From Archangium primigenium (lineage in GTDB: Bacteria; Myxococcota; Myxococcia; Myxococcales; Myxococcaceae): DNA of 64,000 nucleotides. Where the stretch lies: contig NZ_JADWYI010000001.1 of NCBI RefSeq assembly GCF_016904885.1, forward strand, positions 2,480,001 to 2,544,000. Direction: 5' to 3'. Position numbers and translations under genes: made by a program. Shown piece by piece: positions 28,206 to 36,757 of this stretch; position 1 is the first letter of the stretch; every line of letters starts with the position of its first letter. The notes beneath the pieces are model-generated. The model saw only the letters and a list, made by a program, of their open reading frames with translations, was not told the origin of the DNA and did not search any database.

Positions 28206-31200
28206 TCAGCCCTCGGCCACGGCCTGCACGCTCGCGCGGTAGATGAAGATGCGCGAGGTGTTGGTGCGCGTGTCGGCCGGGACGACGAAGAAGCCCTGGC
28301 CCGCGCCCTGGTAGTCGCTGGAGAAGCCCGCCACCTGGCGGCCGTCGTTGAAGGTGACGCGGATCTTCTGTCCCTCGGGCTGCGGCGGACGCGCGCCCGT
28401 GGCGAACATGAAGAAGATGGCCTTGACGCGCTGGATGGCGATGCGCTCGGGAGCGAAGCCCGCCTGCTGCTCGAGGGGGATGGCCTCGTCGAGCAGGTTC
28501 ACGTCGCGGATGGCGCCTCGCTTCACCTGGCCCTCCACGGTGTGGATGATGACCCGGTGCTCGCCCTCGATGAAGGCGTTGACGGGCGTCACCGGCACCG
28601 GGGCGGCGGTGGGGGCCTTCACGGCGGCCATGGCGACGCGCGAGGCGCGGGGCAGGGGCGAGCCGGGCACCATCGTGGGGGTGGCCGGCGGGGTGAACAC
28701 CGGCGGAGCCACCGGCGCGGGCCGGGGCGCGGCGGCGGCCGGAGCCAGGGGCGCCCGAGGCGGCGCGACGGGGACGGGCACCGGGAGCGGGGCCTCCTCC
28801 ACGATGTCCTCGGTCACATCGATGTCCTGGGGCTCGGGGGCCTGGGCGAAGGCCTCGGCGGGCTCCTCGGGCGGAGGCGGAGGCGGCGCGTAGGCGGGCT
28901 CGGGCTCCATGACGGCGACGTCGGTCTCGAGCGGAGGCAGCTCCTCGAGGGGCGCGGCCTGATGGGCGTCCTGCCCCCAGGCGCTCGCTTCCGAGTCCTG
29001 CGCCCACTGGCCATCCGTCGCCGCGACGGGCGCGTTCCACTCGCCCTGGGGCTCCTGGGCGGCCCATTCCCCCGCTGCTTCCACGGGCATTTCCTCGACG
29101 GGCGCTTCCCAGGACGCGGTGGCCTCCTGGGGTGACCAGTCGGCCTGCGCGGCGGTGTTCATCCACGGCTGGGGCTCGGCGGGCGCTTCCCAGCCGGCGT
29201 GCGCCGCCTCTCCGGCTTCGGCCGGGGCCGTCCAGTGATCGCTCGCGGGCTGCTCCTCGGCGGCCCACTCGGACTGAGGCTCGGCGACAGGCTGCTCCTC
29301 GGCGGCCCACTCGGACTGAGGCTCGGCGACAGGCTGCTCCTCGGCGGCCCATTCGGGCTGAGCGGCGAGGACGGGCTGCTCCTCGACAGCGCCCCACTCG
29401 GACTGAGGCTCGGCGACAGGTTGCTCCTCGGCGGCCCACTCGGGCTGCGCGGCGAGGACGGGCTGTTCCTCGACAGCACCCCACTCGGACTGAGCCTCGA
29501 GGACGGGCTGCTCCTCGGCGGTGGCCCATTCGGGCTGAGCCTCGGCGACGGGCTGCTCCTCGGCGGCCCACTCGGGCTGAGCGGCGAGGACAGGCTGCTC
29601 CTCGACGGCGCCCCACTCGGACTGAGGCTCGGCGACGGGCTGCTCCTCGGCGGCCCACTCGGGCTGAGCGGCGAGGACAGGCTGCTCCTCGACAGCACCC
29701 CACTCGGACTGAGGCTCGGCGACGGGCTGCTCCTCGGCGGCCCACTCGGGCTGAGCGGCGAGGACAGGCTGCTCCTCGACGGCGCCCCACTCGGATTGAG
29801 CCTCGAGGACGGGCTGCTCCTCGGCGGCCCACTCGGGCTGAGCGGCGAGGACGGGCTGCTCCTCGGCGGCCCACTCGGACTGAGGCTCGGCGACAGGCTG
29901 TTCCTCGGCGGCGGCCCACTCGGGCTGAGCGGCGAGGACAGGCTGCTCCTCGGCGGCACCCCACTCGGACTGGGGCTCGGCGACAGGCTGCTCTTCAGCG
30001 GCGGCCCACTCGGACTGGGCCTCGAGGACGGGCTGCTCCTCGGCGACGGGCACTTCCTCGGCAGCCCACTCGGGCTGAGCGGCGAGGACGGGCTGCTCCT
30101 CGACGGCGCCCCACTCGGACTGCGCTTCGAGGACAGGCTGCTCTTCAGCGGCGGCCCACTCAGACTGCGCCTCGAGGACGGGCTGCTCCTCGGCGATCGG
30201 CTGCTCCTCGGCGGCCCACTCGGGCTGAGCGGCGAGGACAGGCTGCTCCTCGGCGGCGCCCCACTCGGACTGAGGCTCGGCGACAGGCTGCTCTTCAGCG
30301 GCGGCCCACTCGGACTGGGCCTCAAGGACGGGCTGCTCCTCGGCGACGGGCACTTCCTCGGCGGCCCACTCGGACTGAGTCTCGGCGACCGGCTGTTCCT
30401 CGGCGGCCCACTCGGACTGGGCCTCGAGGACGGGCTGCTCCTCGGCGACGGGCACTTCCTCGGCGGCCCACTCGGCCTGAGGCTCGGCGGCGGGCTGCTC
30501 CTCAGCGGCGGCCCACTCGGACTGCGCTTCGAGGACGGGCTGCTCCTCGGCGACGGGCACTTCCTCGGCGGCCCACTCGGACTGAGCCTCGAGGACGGGC
30601 TGCTCCTCAGCAGCGGCCCACTCGGACTGAGCCTCGAGGACGGGCTGCTCCTCAGCAGCGGCCCACTCGGACTGAGCCTCGAGGACGGGCTGCTCCTCGG
30701 CGACCGGCTGCTCCTCGGCGGCCCACTCAGCCTGCGCTTCGAGGACGGGCTGCTCCTCGGCGGCGGGCACTTCCTCGGCGGCCCACTCGGCCTGAGCCTC
30801 GAGGACGGGCTGCTCCTCGATGGGCGTGCTCCACTCAGCCTGCGCTTCGAGGACGGGCTGCTCCTCGGCGGCGGGTACTTCCTCGGCGGCCCACTCGGCC
30901 TGGGCCTCGAGGACGGGCTGCTCCTCGGCGGCGGGCACTTCCTCGGCGGCCCACTCGGCCTGGGCCTCGAGGACGGGCTGCGCCTCGGCGGGCTCCGCCC
31001 ATGCGGCGTGCGCCTCGGTGGGCTCGGGCTCCGCCTCCGCGCCGGGCTGGTGGCCCCAGGTCGCGCTGGCCGAGATGAACTCCGGCGTGCTCATGAACTC
31101 CGCGGCGCTCTCCAACTGCAGGCGCTCTCCGGATTCATAGGCCTGATCTGCGCTCCAACCCGTGTCCATGTCCTCGAGCGGCACGGGCTCGTCGGAGAAC

Positions 31201-32879
31201 GTTCCTCCCGCGGGCAGGTTGTGTCCCAGGTAGTCCGAGGCGCTGGACAGGGGAACCGGATCGCTCGGGCTGCCCGAGTCGAACGTCTCCTCCGCCATGC
31301 CCCACTGACCGGGCTGGGTGGCCTCGGGATCGAACGAGTCGGCGACCTCGACGGTATCCGCCACGAGGTCCGGCCCCACCTGCACGGGGTTGAGCTCCAG
31401 CGTGGTGACGTGGGGGGACACGTGCGCCGGCTCGGGCTCCACCTCGGCGCCGAGCGCCTCCATGTCGAAGGTGGGCGCCTCCGCGACCGGCGTGCTGGCC
31501 GAGAGCTCGTCCACGGGCGTCTCCCAGGGCGTCTCCACCGCGGGGTAGGCATCGCGCGGCTCGGGCGAGGCCTCGAGCTCGGACACATCGAACGTGGGGC
31601 TCTCCTCCAGGGCGAGCGGCGCGGGCGCCGGCGGAGGCGGGGTGACGCTCGAGGGGTAGGAGGGCAGGGCGTAGGAGGCGGTGACCTCCATGCGATCCGC
31701 GTCGGCCAGGCCGTCCTCGTCGGAGTCGAACGCGCGGGGCACGTCCCCCTCCTCCCAGGCGTCGGCGGAGGACGGCGCCGTGGACTCCCACTCCTCGGAG
31801 ACGGGCTGCACGGGCTCCTCGGACGGAGGCAGGTGGCCCGAGGCGTCGAGCACCGAGATGTCGGTCGCGGGGATGTCGAGCGTCTGGGTGGGGCTCAGCT
31901 CCTCCACGCGCGGCGCGGCGGCCCGGGGGGGCACGGCGGAAGCGGCGCTCTCATCGTTGTTGAGGGAGGAGAAGTCGTCCTCGCCCAGCTCCTGCACGGG
32001 CTCGGGCGCCGCCAGGACGGGCTCCGGCTCGGGCGCGGGGCTGTCTTCCCAGTCCCCCATGTCGACGGACTCGATGATGGGCTCGGGCAGGGGCGTGGCG
32101 GCGCTGACGGGCGCGAGGTCCGTGTCGGCGACCTCGAAGACCTCCTCGGCCATGGGCTCGAGCGGCGCGGGCTCCGCGGGCTCGGGCTCGACGTCCGCCC
32201 AGGAGGACTCCGCCTCCATCACGGGCATGTCGGGCTCGGCGGCGGACAGGTCCAGGGCGGAGGTGTCCACCTCGAGGGTGGTCTGCAGCACGAACGGCGT
32301 CACGGGGGCGGGCGCCTCGAACTGCGCGGCCTCGGCCACCGGCTCCTCGGCGGTCAGCGTCTCGGCGGCGGGCGCCTGGGCCTGGGCGTCATCGCTCGTG
32401 GGGTAGGCGTACCACTGGCCATCCTCGCCGTAGTAGCCCTGGGGCTGCTGGGCGTCGTAGTTGGCGGGGTAGGCGTACCACTGGCCGTCCTCGCCGTAGT
32501 AGCCCTGGGGCTGCTGCGGGGCGGTGTAGTCAGCGGGGTAGGCGTACCACTGGCCGTCCTCGCCGTAGTAGCCCTGGGGCTGCTGCGGGGCGGTGTAGTC
32601 GGCGGGGTAGGCGTACCACTGGCCGTCCTCGCCGTAGTAGCCCTGGGGCTGCTGCGGGGCGGTGTAGTCGGCGGGGTAGGCGTACCACTGGCCGTCCTCG
32701 CCGTAGTAGCCCTGAGGCGCGGCTTCCGCGACCATCGGCTCCGCCCCCGTGGCCCCCGGGTCTCCCAGTTGGCCCCGGAGCTCGTTCCAACGAGCCTCCT
32801 CGACGGGAGAGAAACTCCCCCGTGCCCGCTTCTCGTTCAAGAAGCGGTACTCCCTCATCGCCGCGCGTGTGTCGGACAT
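28206..32879 (-). CDS. Giant acidic repeat protein with C-terminal DUF6982-like domain
   Basis: 1557-residue cytosolic-looking protein without signal peptide or membrane span. The N-terminus (EYRFLNEKRARGSF, then EEARWNELRGQL) resembles short heads of other myxobacterial multi-domain proteins. Residues 51-163 hold five near-identical 22-23 residue copies of a Tyr/Gly/Gln motif (PQGYYGEDGQWYAYPADYT). Residues 165-620 are low-complexity Glu/Pro/Ala. Residues about 628-1215 are roughly 36 units of 14-20 residues ending in EW (such as EEQPVLEAQSEWA). Residues 1430-1555 are a compact domain with RVTFNDGRQVAGFSSDYQ that I recall as DUF6982. The acidic, aromatic-punctuated repeats suggest a disordered scaffold. 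ATG at 32879 follows a good RBS and a candidate sigma-54 promoter. Confidence 0.85.
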   Translation of the reverse strand: MSDTRAAMREYRFLNEKRARGSFSPVEEARWNELRGQLGDPGATGAEPMVAEAAPQGYYGEDGQWYAYPADYTAPQQPQGYYGEDGQWYAYPADYTAPQQPQGYYGEDGQWYAYPADYTAPQQPQGYYGEDGQWYAYPANYDAQQPQGYYGEDGQWYAYPTSDDAQAQAPAAETLTAEEPVAEAAQFEAPAPVTPFVLQTTLEVDTSALDLSAAEPDMPVMEAESSWADVEPEPAEPAPLEPMAEEVFEVADTDLAPVSAATPLPEPIIESVDMGDWEDSPAPEPEPVLAAPEPVQELGEDDFSSLNNDESAASAVPPRAAAPRVEELSPTQTLDIPATDISVLDASGHLPPSEEPVQPVSEEWESTAPSSADAWEEGDVPRAFDSDEDGLADADRMEVTASYALPSYPSSVTPPPPAPAPLALEESPTFDVSELEASPEPRDAYPAVETPWETPVDELSASTPVAEAPTFDMEALGAEVEPEPAHVSPHVTTLELNPVQVGPDLVADTVEVADSFDPEATQPGQWGMAEETFDSGSPSDPVPLSSASDYLGHNLPAGGTFSDEPVPLEDMDTGWSADQAYESGERLQLESAAEFMSTPEFISASATWGHQPGAEAEPEPTEAHAAWAEPAEAQPVLEAQAEWAAEEVPAAEEQPVLEAQAEWAAEEVPAAEEQPVLEAQAEWSTPIEEQPVLEAQAEWAAEEVPAAEEQPVLEAQAEWAAEEQPVAEEQPVLEAQSEWAAAEEQPVLEAQSEWAAAEEQPVLEAQSEWAAEEVPVAEEQPVLEAQSEWAAAEEQPAAEPQAEWAAEEVPVAEEQPVLEAQSEWAAEEQPVAETQSEWAAEEVPVAEEQPVLEAQSEWAAAEEQPVAEPQSEWGAAEEQPVLAAQPEWAAEEQPIAEEQPVLEAQSEWAAAEEQPVLEAQSEWGAVEEQPVLAAQPEWAAEEVPVAEEQPVLEAQSEWAAAEEQPVAEPQSEWGAAEEQPVLAAQPEWAAAEEQPVAEPQSEWAAEEQPVLAAQPEWAAEEQPVLEAQSEWGAVEEQPVLAAQPEWAAEEQPVAEPQSEWGAVEEQPVLAAQPEWAAEEQPVAEPQSEWGAVEEQPVLAAQPEWAAEEQPVAEAQPEWATAEEQPVLEAQSEWGAVEEQPVLAAQPEWAAEEQPVAEPQSEWGAVEEQPVLAAQPEWAAEEQPVAEPQSEWAAEEQPVAEPQSEWAAEEQPASDHWTAPAEAGEAAHAGWEAPAEPQPWMNTAAQADWSPQEATASWEAPVEEMPVEAAGEWAAQEPQGEWNAPVAATDGQWAQDSEASAWGQDAHQAAPLEELPPLETDVAVMEPEPAYAPPPPPPEEPAEAFAQAPEPQDIDVTEDIVEEAPLPVPVPVAPPRAPLAPAAAAPRPAPVAPPVFTPPATPTMVPGSPLPRASRVAMAAVKAPTAAPVPVTPVNAFIEGEHRVIIHTVEGQVKRGAIRDVNLLDEAIPLEQQAGFAPERIAIQRVKAIFFMFATGARPPQPEGQKIRVTFNDGRQVAGFSSDYQGAGQGFFVVPADTRTNTSRIFIYRASVQAVAEG
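29230..31000 (-). repeat. About 36 degenerate tandem repeats coding EEQPVxEAQxEW units
   Basis: DNA units of 42-60 bases with alternating classes (VLEAQSEW, VAEPQSEW, VLAAQPEW) arranged in higher-order pairs. Codon differences between copies are few, which suggests duplication or gene conversion. Assembly collapse is possible in other strains. Confidence 0.85.
32390..32725 (-). repeat. Five tandem 66-69 bp repeats coding Tyr/Gly/Gln motif
   Basis: Copies share GTAGGCGTACCACTGG beginning at 32403, 32469, 32538, 32607 and 32676, giving spacings of 66, 69, 69 and 69 bases. Confidence 0.9.
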
Positions 32880-32929
32880 CCGTCACCTCGCTGCGAACCG
32901 GGGGAACCGGTGCTCCCGGTGCAGCGCCA

Positions 32930-32945
32930 AGCAAGAAATTTCCCA
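32930..32945 (-). promoter_or_regulatory. Candidate sigma-54 promoter of the giant repeat gene
   Basis: Minus-strand TGGGAAATTTCTTGCT places GG (32944-32943) and GC (32932-32931) at -24/-12 with TTGCT. The predicted start of transcription is about 40 bases before the ATG at 32879, with a GAGGTGA ribosome site in between. Confidence 0.5.
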
Positions 32946-33007
32946 GCCGGACTCTAGGAGACTCGGACAGGGGGGTAAACTTCGCGTCCGTGGATTCCGC
33001 CCGCCTG

Positions 33008-34369
33008 TTACCTGCGCGAGAGAGCGGCCTTCACGGCCTCGTTCAATTCTGGAATCGTCCGGCCGTAGCGGTCGCGCAGGGCTTGCTCGAAGGGGGCGCC
33101 CTCGCCCACCTCGCGGATGAGCCTGAGCAGGCGGCCGGGCCCTCCGTCGGCCATCAGCTCCCGCACGGCCATGGCCGAGGTCGCGTACGCCAGCCCCGGA
33201 TCCCCCAGGGAGATGAGGGACTGGCCGGACATCTGCTCCAGGGAGGGCAGCTGGTCGGCCTGGGCGGCGCCGCGCAGGCGGTTGGCCATCTGGACGGGGG
33301 GCTTGTCGTGGCCCAGGTAGCGCCATTCCACGTACTCGGCCAGGCCCTCGTTGAGCCAGACGGGCACGTGCTGGCCGCCGCGCGCGGCTTGGACGAGGTC
33401 ATCCACCACGGCGTGGACGTACTCGTGCACGAGCGTGGCCTTGGTCTGGCGGGTGAGCTCCGCGGCGTCGTTGATGCGGATGGCGCCGGCCGAGTACAGC
33501 CCGGCCACGGTGCGCGCGAGCGCGGCGCCCTGGTGGGTGCGGAACTCCTCGCGGGTGTAGAGCACGACGTCCACGGGCGCCTCGCGCGCCTCGCCGAGCA
33601 CCTGGCGGGTGTGGCCATGCGCCTCGTCGAGCGCGGCGACGATGCGGCCCTCGTACTCGGCGCGCTGGCTGAAGTCGCGCGCGTTGTTGAAGTACTTCAC
33701 GATGAAGCGGCTGTTGGCGCGCGTGCGCATGCCGTCCTCGCCCACGCCGGACGCGTAGGAGAGTCCGGAGGTGCTCGGGGCGGCGGGGGGCAGCCCCGCG
33801 CTGTCCCCCTCGCCGGAGAAGCGCCGCTCGATGGCGCGCGCCTGGGAGCGGGCCTCGCGCTCCTCGCTGGAGGCGCCTCGGGCCTTCTCCAGGAGTTCCC
33901 GGGCCTGCTCCGCCTCGGGCGCGCGCGGGGAAATGCGCTGGAGCACCTCGAGCGCGCCCTGGGCATCCTTGTCCTCCAGCAAGAGCCGCCCGAGCTCCAG
34001 CGCGAAGGCGCCCTCCTTGGGAAAGCGCTTGTGGCCCCGGCGCAGGGCCTCCTCGGCGCCGCCGCGCTGCTCGGTGGCGAGCGAGGTCTTCGCCAGACAG
34101 CGCAGGCCGGGCACGGTCTCCTCGAAGAGCACGGCGCGCTCGCCCAGCGAATACGCCATGACGGCATCGGTGCCGGACAGGGCGTCACAGCCCTTGCCGA
34201 GGGCGAGGGCGACGGCGCGGCGGTCGGGGGCGGAGTAGCCCTGGGGTTTGACGGCGGCCCAGGCGAGGTACAGCTCGTCCCACTGCTCCTGCTCGGCGAG
34301 CTTCTGGGCCTGGGCGGCGGAGGGCGGCGGGGCGGCGGACAACAGGGCGGACAGGAGGAGTGCACGCAT
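33008..34369 (-). CDS. Secreted HExxH peptidase (peptidase MA-like) with TPR region
   Basis: 453 residues with an N-terminal signal peptide. Residues about 30-180 are tetratricopeptide-like (repeated Ala/Leu helix pairs such as EEALRRGHKRFPKEGAFALELG). The catalytic part has LVHEYVHAVVDD (HExxH near 314-318) and a downstream Glu-containing segment WLNEGLAEYVEW, the third zinc ligand of gluzincins. It matches the peptidase MA / basic secretory protease type. ATG at 34369 has a G-rich ribosome site; ATG at 34384 is an alternative. It lies downstream of the DUF7002 gene on the same strand with a 79-base gap, so partial co-transcription is possible. Confidence 0.85.
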   Translation of the reverse strand: MRALLLSALLSAAPPPSAAQAQKLAEQEQWDELYLAWAAVKPQGYSAPDRRAVALALGKGCDALSGTDAVMAYSLGERAVLFEETVPGLRCLAKTSLATEQRGGAEEALRRGHKRFPKEGAFALELGRLLLEDKDAQGALEVLQRISPRAPEAEQARELLEKARGASSEEREARSQARAIERRFSGEGDSAGLPPAAPSTSGLSYASGVGEDGMRTRANSRFIVKYFNNARDFSQRAEYEGRIVAALDEAHGHTRQVLGEAREAPVDVVLYTREEFRTHQGAALARTVAGLYSAGAIRINDAAELTRQTKATLVHEYVHAVVDDLVQAARGGQHVPVWLNEGLAEYVEWRYLGHDKPPVQMANRLRGAAQADQLPSLEQMSGQSLISLGDPGLAYATSAMAVRELMADGGPGRLLRLIREVGEGAPFEQALRDRYGRTIPELNEAVKAALSRR

Positions 34370-34448
34370 CGGGGTACCCCCCATTATGGCCGAGCCGCCC
34401 CATCGAGGGCGAGCGGCCCGCTCCCCCCTTGACTCCCGCCCGCTCGGG

Positions 34449-35105
34449 CTATGGGGTCGCGACGGGGTGGCCCGCCTCGTAGTCCTCGACCCGCAGCACG
34501 AGCTCCCGGATGTCGGGCACGGAATGTTCCACGGTCAGCTCCACCACCGGCTCCCGGCGCTTTCTCTTCTGGTCCCAGTAGGCGAACGGGTAGCGCGCCA
34601 GGGACAGGAAGGTGTCCGGCCCCCGGGGCGCGGGGAACGGCTTGGTCGCCCCACTGTTGATGGGGGAGAGCAGGACACGCGCCTCGTGACGCGCCAGCAG
34701 CCGCGCGGTGTCCACCGTCAGCACCGTCTGCCGCTTGTCCCGGTACGCTCGGGCCCCGAGCAGCCGGGTGAGCCGCTCGGCGCTGACCCAGAAGAAGACC
34801 CGGGCGTTGAGCAGCCGGTACCAGTCCGTCGGGGACAAACCCCCACCCAGGCTCCGCGCGAGCCCCTGGTCATCCATGGGCTTCTGGTCCCGGACGACCG
34901 CCGTCCCGTGCCGGGGGTGCTGGAGCGCGACCGACTCGGGCCGATGCCGCGCCTCCAGGGCCACCCGGCGCTCGCCCTGGACCTCGAAGAGCTCCAGGAG
35001 CGCCGAGGTGCTCAACAACCCGTGGCGCTGGATGCTCGGCCAGCTGCCCGCCTCCGCCATGTGGAAGAGCTGGGGGAACCGCTCGGCGAAGGCCTTCGCG
35101 TCCAT
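34449..35105 (-). CDS. DUF7002-family protein, possibly DarT/ADP-ribosyltransferase-like
   Basis: 218-residue soluble protein, second gene of the operon with the PurZ-like fusion. ATG at 35105 lies five bases after that stop; a GTG at 35114 would overlap it by four bases. FAERFPQLFHMAEAGSWPSI near the N-terminus, then HGLLST, resembles the NAD-binding HxT / RHGL region of DarT- and ART-like folds. Later YRLLNARVFFWVSAERL and LTVDTARLL resemble DarT beta strands. No catalytic Glu can be assigned with confidence. This likeness is by eye and the DUF7002 label is from memory. Candidate roles are a nucleotide- or nucleic-acid-modifying enzyme or toxin. Confidence 0.55.
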   Translation of the reverse strand: MDAKAFAERFPQLFHMAEAGSWPSIQRHGLLSTSALLELFEVQGERRVALEARHRPESVALQHPRHGTAVVRDQKPMDDQGLARSLGGGLSPTDWYRLLNARVFFWVSAERLTRLLGARAYRDKRQTVLTVDTARLLARHEARVLLSPINSGATKPFPAPRGPDTFLSLARYPFAYWDQKRKRREPVVELTVEHSVPDIRELVLRVEDYEAGHPVATP

Positions 35106-35110
35106 GCCGC

Positions 35111-36757
35111 TCACCACGCCCTCCGGTCGAGGATGCTCCGAAACCCGAAGCCCGTGGACAGCAGCGACACGGGGGACTGGGCGACCCGCTCGATGCCCTC
35201 GATGAGGCGGTGCGCCTCGGGAGTCAGCTGCTCGATGCGTCGGGCGGAGCGGTGGCCCGCGGCGAGGTAGTCCAGGAAGGTCAGCACCACGTCCGTGGGG
35301 GCGTTGAGCGCGGCGGCCTTGCGCAGCAGGGCCCAATCGAACTCGGCGACCCGCCGCTGACGGTTCGTCGTCGAGGTCCGCTCCTGGGCGCGCAGCTCGT
35401 CCAGCGGCAGGCCCGAGCGCCGGGCGATCTCCTCCCAGGACAGCTCTGCGACCATGGGCCCCGAGGTGCCCGTCCCTTCCTCCGTCCCTCTCTCTGGGTT
35501 CTGCACCCGGATGGGGTAGGTGCGGCACACCAGGAGCGTCTTGCGCACCCGCCCGGGCGCGATGCCGGCCTCCGCCAGGCACCCGCTCGCCGTCGTGTCC
35601 CGCGAGGTCACGTAGGGGTAGTCCCCATGGTGCAGGCTCAAGCCCGCCCCCTGGGTTCCCTCGACGAGCACCCGGCCTCCCCGCGCGTAGGCGTCCTCCA
35701 GCACCTCCCGCGTGGGACGCAGGTAGGGCCCGAGCTCCGGGATGTCCCGGGCGAAGCGCACCGGGAGCCGCGCCGCCGTGCGCAGCACCTTGCGCGCGGC
35801 CGCGGCCCCCACGCCTCGTGCTGTCGATGCGATCTGCTGGCGCAAGGACGCCTCCTCGAACGCGACGTCCTCGGGCTCGATGAGGAGTGCCTGGGGGTCG
35901 ATGAAGAGCCGCCCCGGCTCGAGCCGACAGTCGGCGATCTCCTGCTGAAGTACCGTCAGGTCGAGCGTGGCTCCAGGACCCAGCACCACCCGTGTCCGGG
36001 GGGCTACCCGCGTCCCCGAGGGCAGGAGGTGGAAGGTATAGGGAACGCCCTCCTCGTACACGCGATGTCCGGCGTTGGGCCCCCCCACCCGCACGAGGAC
36101 GTCGTACTCGGGGGCGAGGTAGGCGGCGATCTGGCCCTTGCCCTCGCTGCCATACTGGCCGCCCACCAGCACGTCGACGAGCCGCTCCGCGTCCCGGCCG
36201 TACAACCCGAGCAGGGCGGAGACCTGGACGCGCACGGCCTCGGTGGGATGGCGGTGGGTGTCCAACACCAGGTCCGCCCGCGTCGCGAGCGCCTCCACGC
36301 CGCGCTCCGTGGTGTCGGCGCGGGCCTCCGCGAACGAGGTGCGCTCGGGATCGGACGCCGCGTGGGCACGCCGCTGGTCGTACCGCGCCGCGAGCTCCGG
36401 CTCGGGCGCGGTCAAGTGCACGTGGAGCACCCGGGAGCCCAGGGCCTCTCGCAGGGACTCGACCTGGGCGGCGACACGGACGGAATCCACGACGAGCAGG
36501 GATGGGGGCACCTCCGCGCGCTGGAGGAGCTCCTTCACGCTGTCCGCCACCCAGCGCCCGCCCGTCTCCCGATCCAGCGCCGCCCCCGCCTCCTGGAGCG
36601 AGCGCCGGTCCTCGCCGCGTCCCTCCAGACGCGCGAGCAACAACGCCCGGGAGCTGACACGGTGCGCTCCGTGGCGCGCGACGAGTCCCTCGGCGAGCGT
36701 GGACTTGCCCGCGCCTATCGGACCCGAGATGACCAAAATCCGCTCCCTCGACGACAT
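35111..36757 (-). CDS. P-loop nucleotide kinase fused to a PurZ-like adenylosuccinate synthetase
   Basis: 548 residues, two enzymes in one chain. Residues 1-190: dNMP-kinase-like P-loop NTPase (GPIGAGKST, 12-20). Residues 193-548: adenylosuccinate synthetase homologue with GGQYGSEGKG (Ser204 where PurA has the catalytic Asp), NAGH (His231, conserved), VEGTQGAGLSLHHGDYPYVT and a PurZ-type RRVAEFDWALL near the C-terminus. The Asp-to-Ser change marks phage PurZ, which makes N6-succino-2-amino-2'-deoxyadenylate from dGMP for diaminopurine DNA. ATG at 36757 has GGGGAGG upstream. It is followed immediately by the DUF7002 gene and divergent from the GNAT gene. A bacterial role in phage defence or nucleotide signalling is conjecture. 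Confidence 0.8.
   Translation of the reverse strand: MSSRERILVISGPIGAGKSTLAEGLVARHGAHRVSSRALLLARLEGRGEDRRSLQEAGAALDRETGGRWVADSVKELLQRAEVPPSLLVVDSVRVAAQVESLREALGSRVLHVHLTAPEPELAARYDQRRAHAASDPERTSFAEARADTTERGVEALATRADLVLDTHRHPTEAVRVQVSALLGLYGRDAERLVDVLVGGQYGSEGKGQIAAYLAPEYDVLVRVGGPNAGHRVYEEGVPYTFHLLPSGTRVAPRTRVVLGPGATLDLTVLQQEIADCRLEPGRLFIDPQALLIEPEDVAFEEASLRQQIASTARGVGAAAARKVLRTAARLPVRFARDIPELGPYLRPTREVLEDAYARGGRVLVEGTQGAGLSLHHGDYPYVTSRDTTASGCLAEAGIAPGRVRKTLLVCRTYPIRVQNPERGTEEGTGTSGPMVAELSWEEIARRSGLPLDELRAQERTSTTNRQRRVAEFDWALLRKAAALNAPTDVVLTFLDYLAAGHRSARRIEQLTPEAHRLIEGIERVAQSPVSLLSTGFGFRSILDRRAW

Noticed and set aside
28183-29964. 593-residue minus-strand ORF made of RVGRR-type repeats
   Set aside because: It is another frame of the same repeat DNA, with very low complexity and no start signals.
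28206-32725. Repeats considered as a CRISPR array or mobile element
   Set aside because: The repeats are in frame, degenerate and code for protein; there are no spacers, cas genes or transposase.
29132-32957. Long plus-strand ORFs of 648 and 1252 residues across the giant repeat gene
   Set aside because: They are antisense shadows; the repeat DNA lacks stop codons in several frames. The minus frame has the RBS, start, and sensible N- and C-terminal domains.
35111-36757. Reading the PurZ-like gene as ordinary PurA for purine biosynthesis
   Set aside because: The catalytic Asp is Ser, a kinase domain is fused, and the genome should hold a standard purA elsewhere; this remains to be confirmed.
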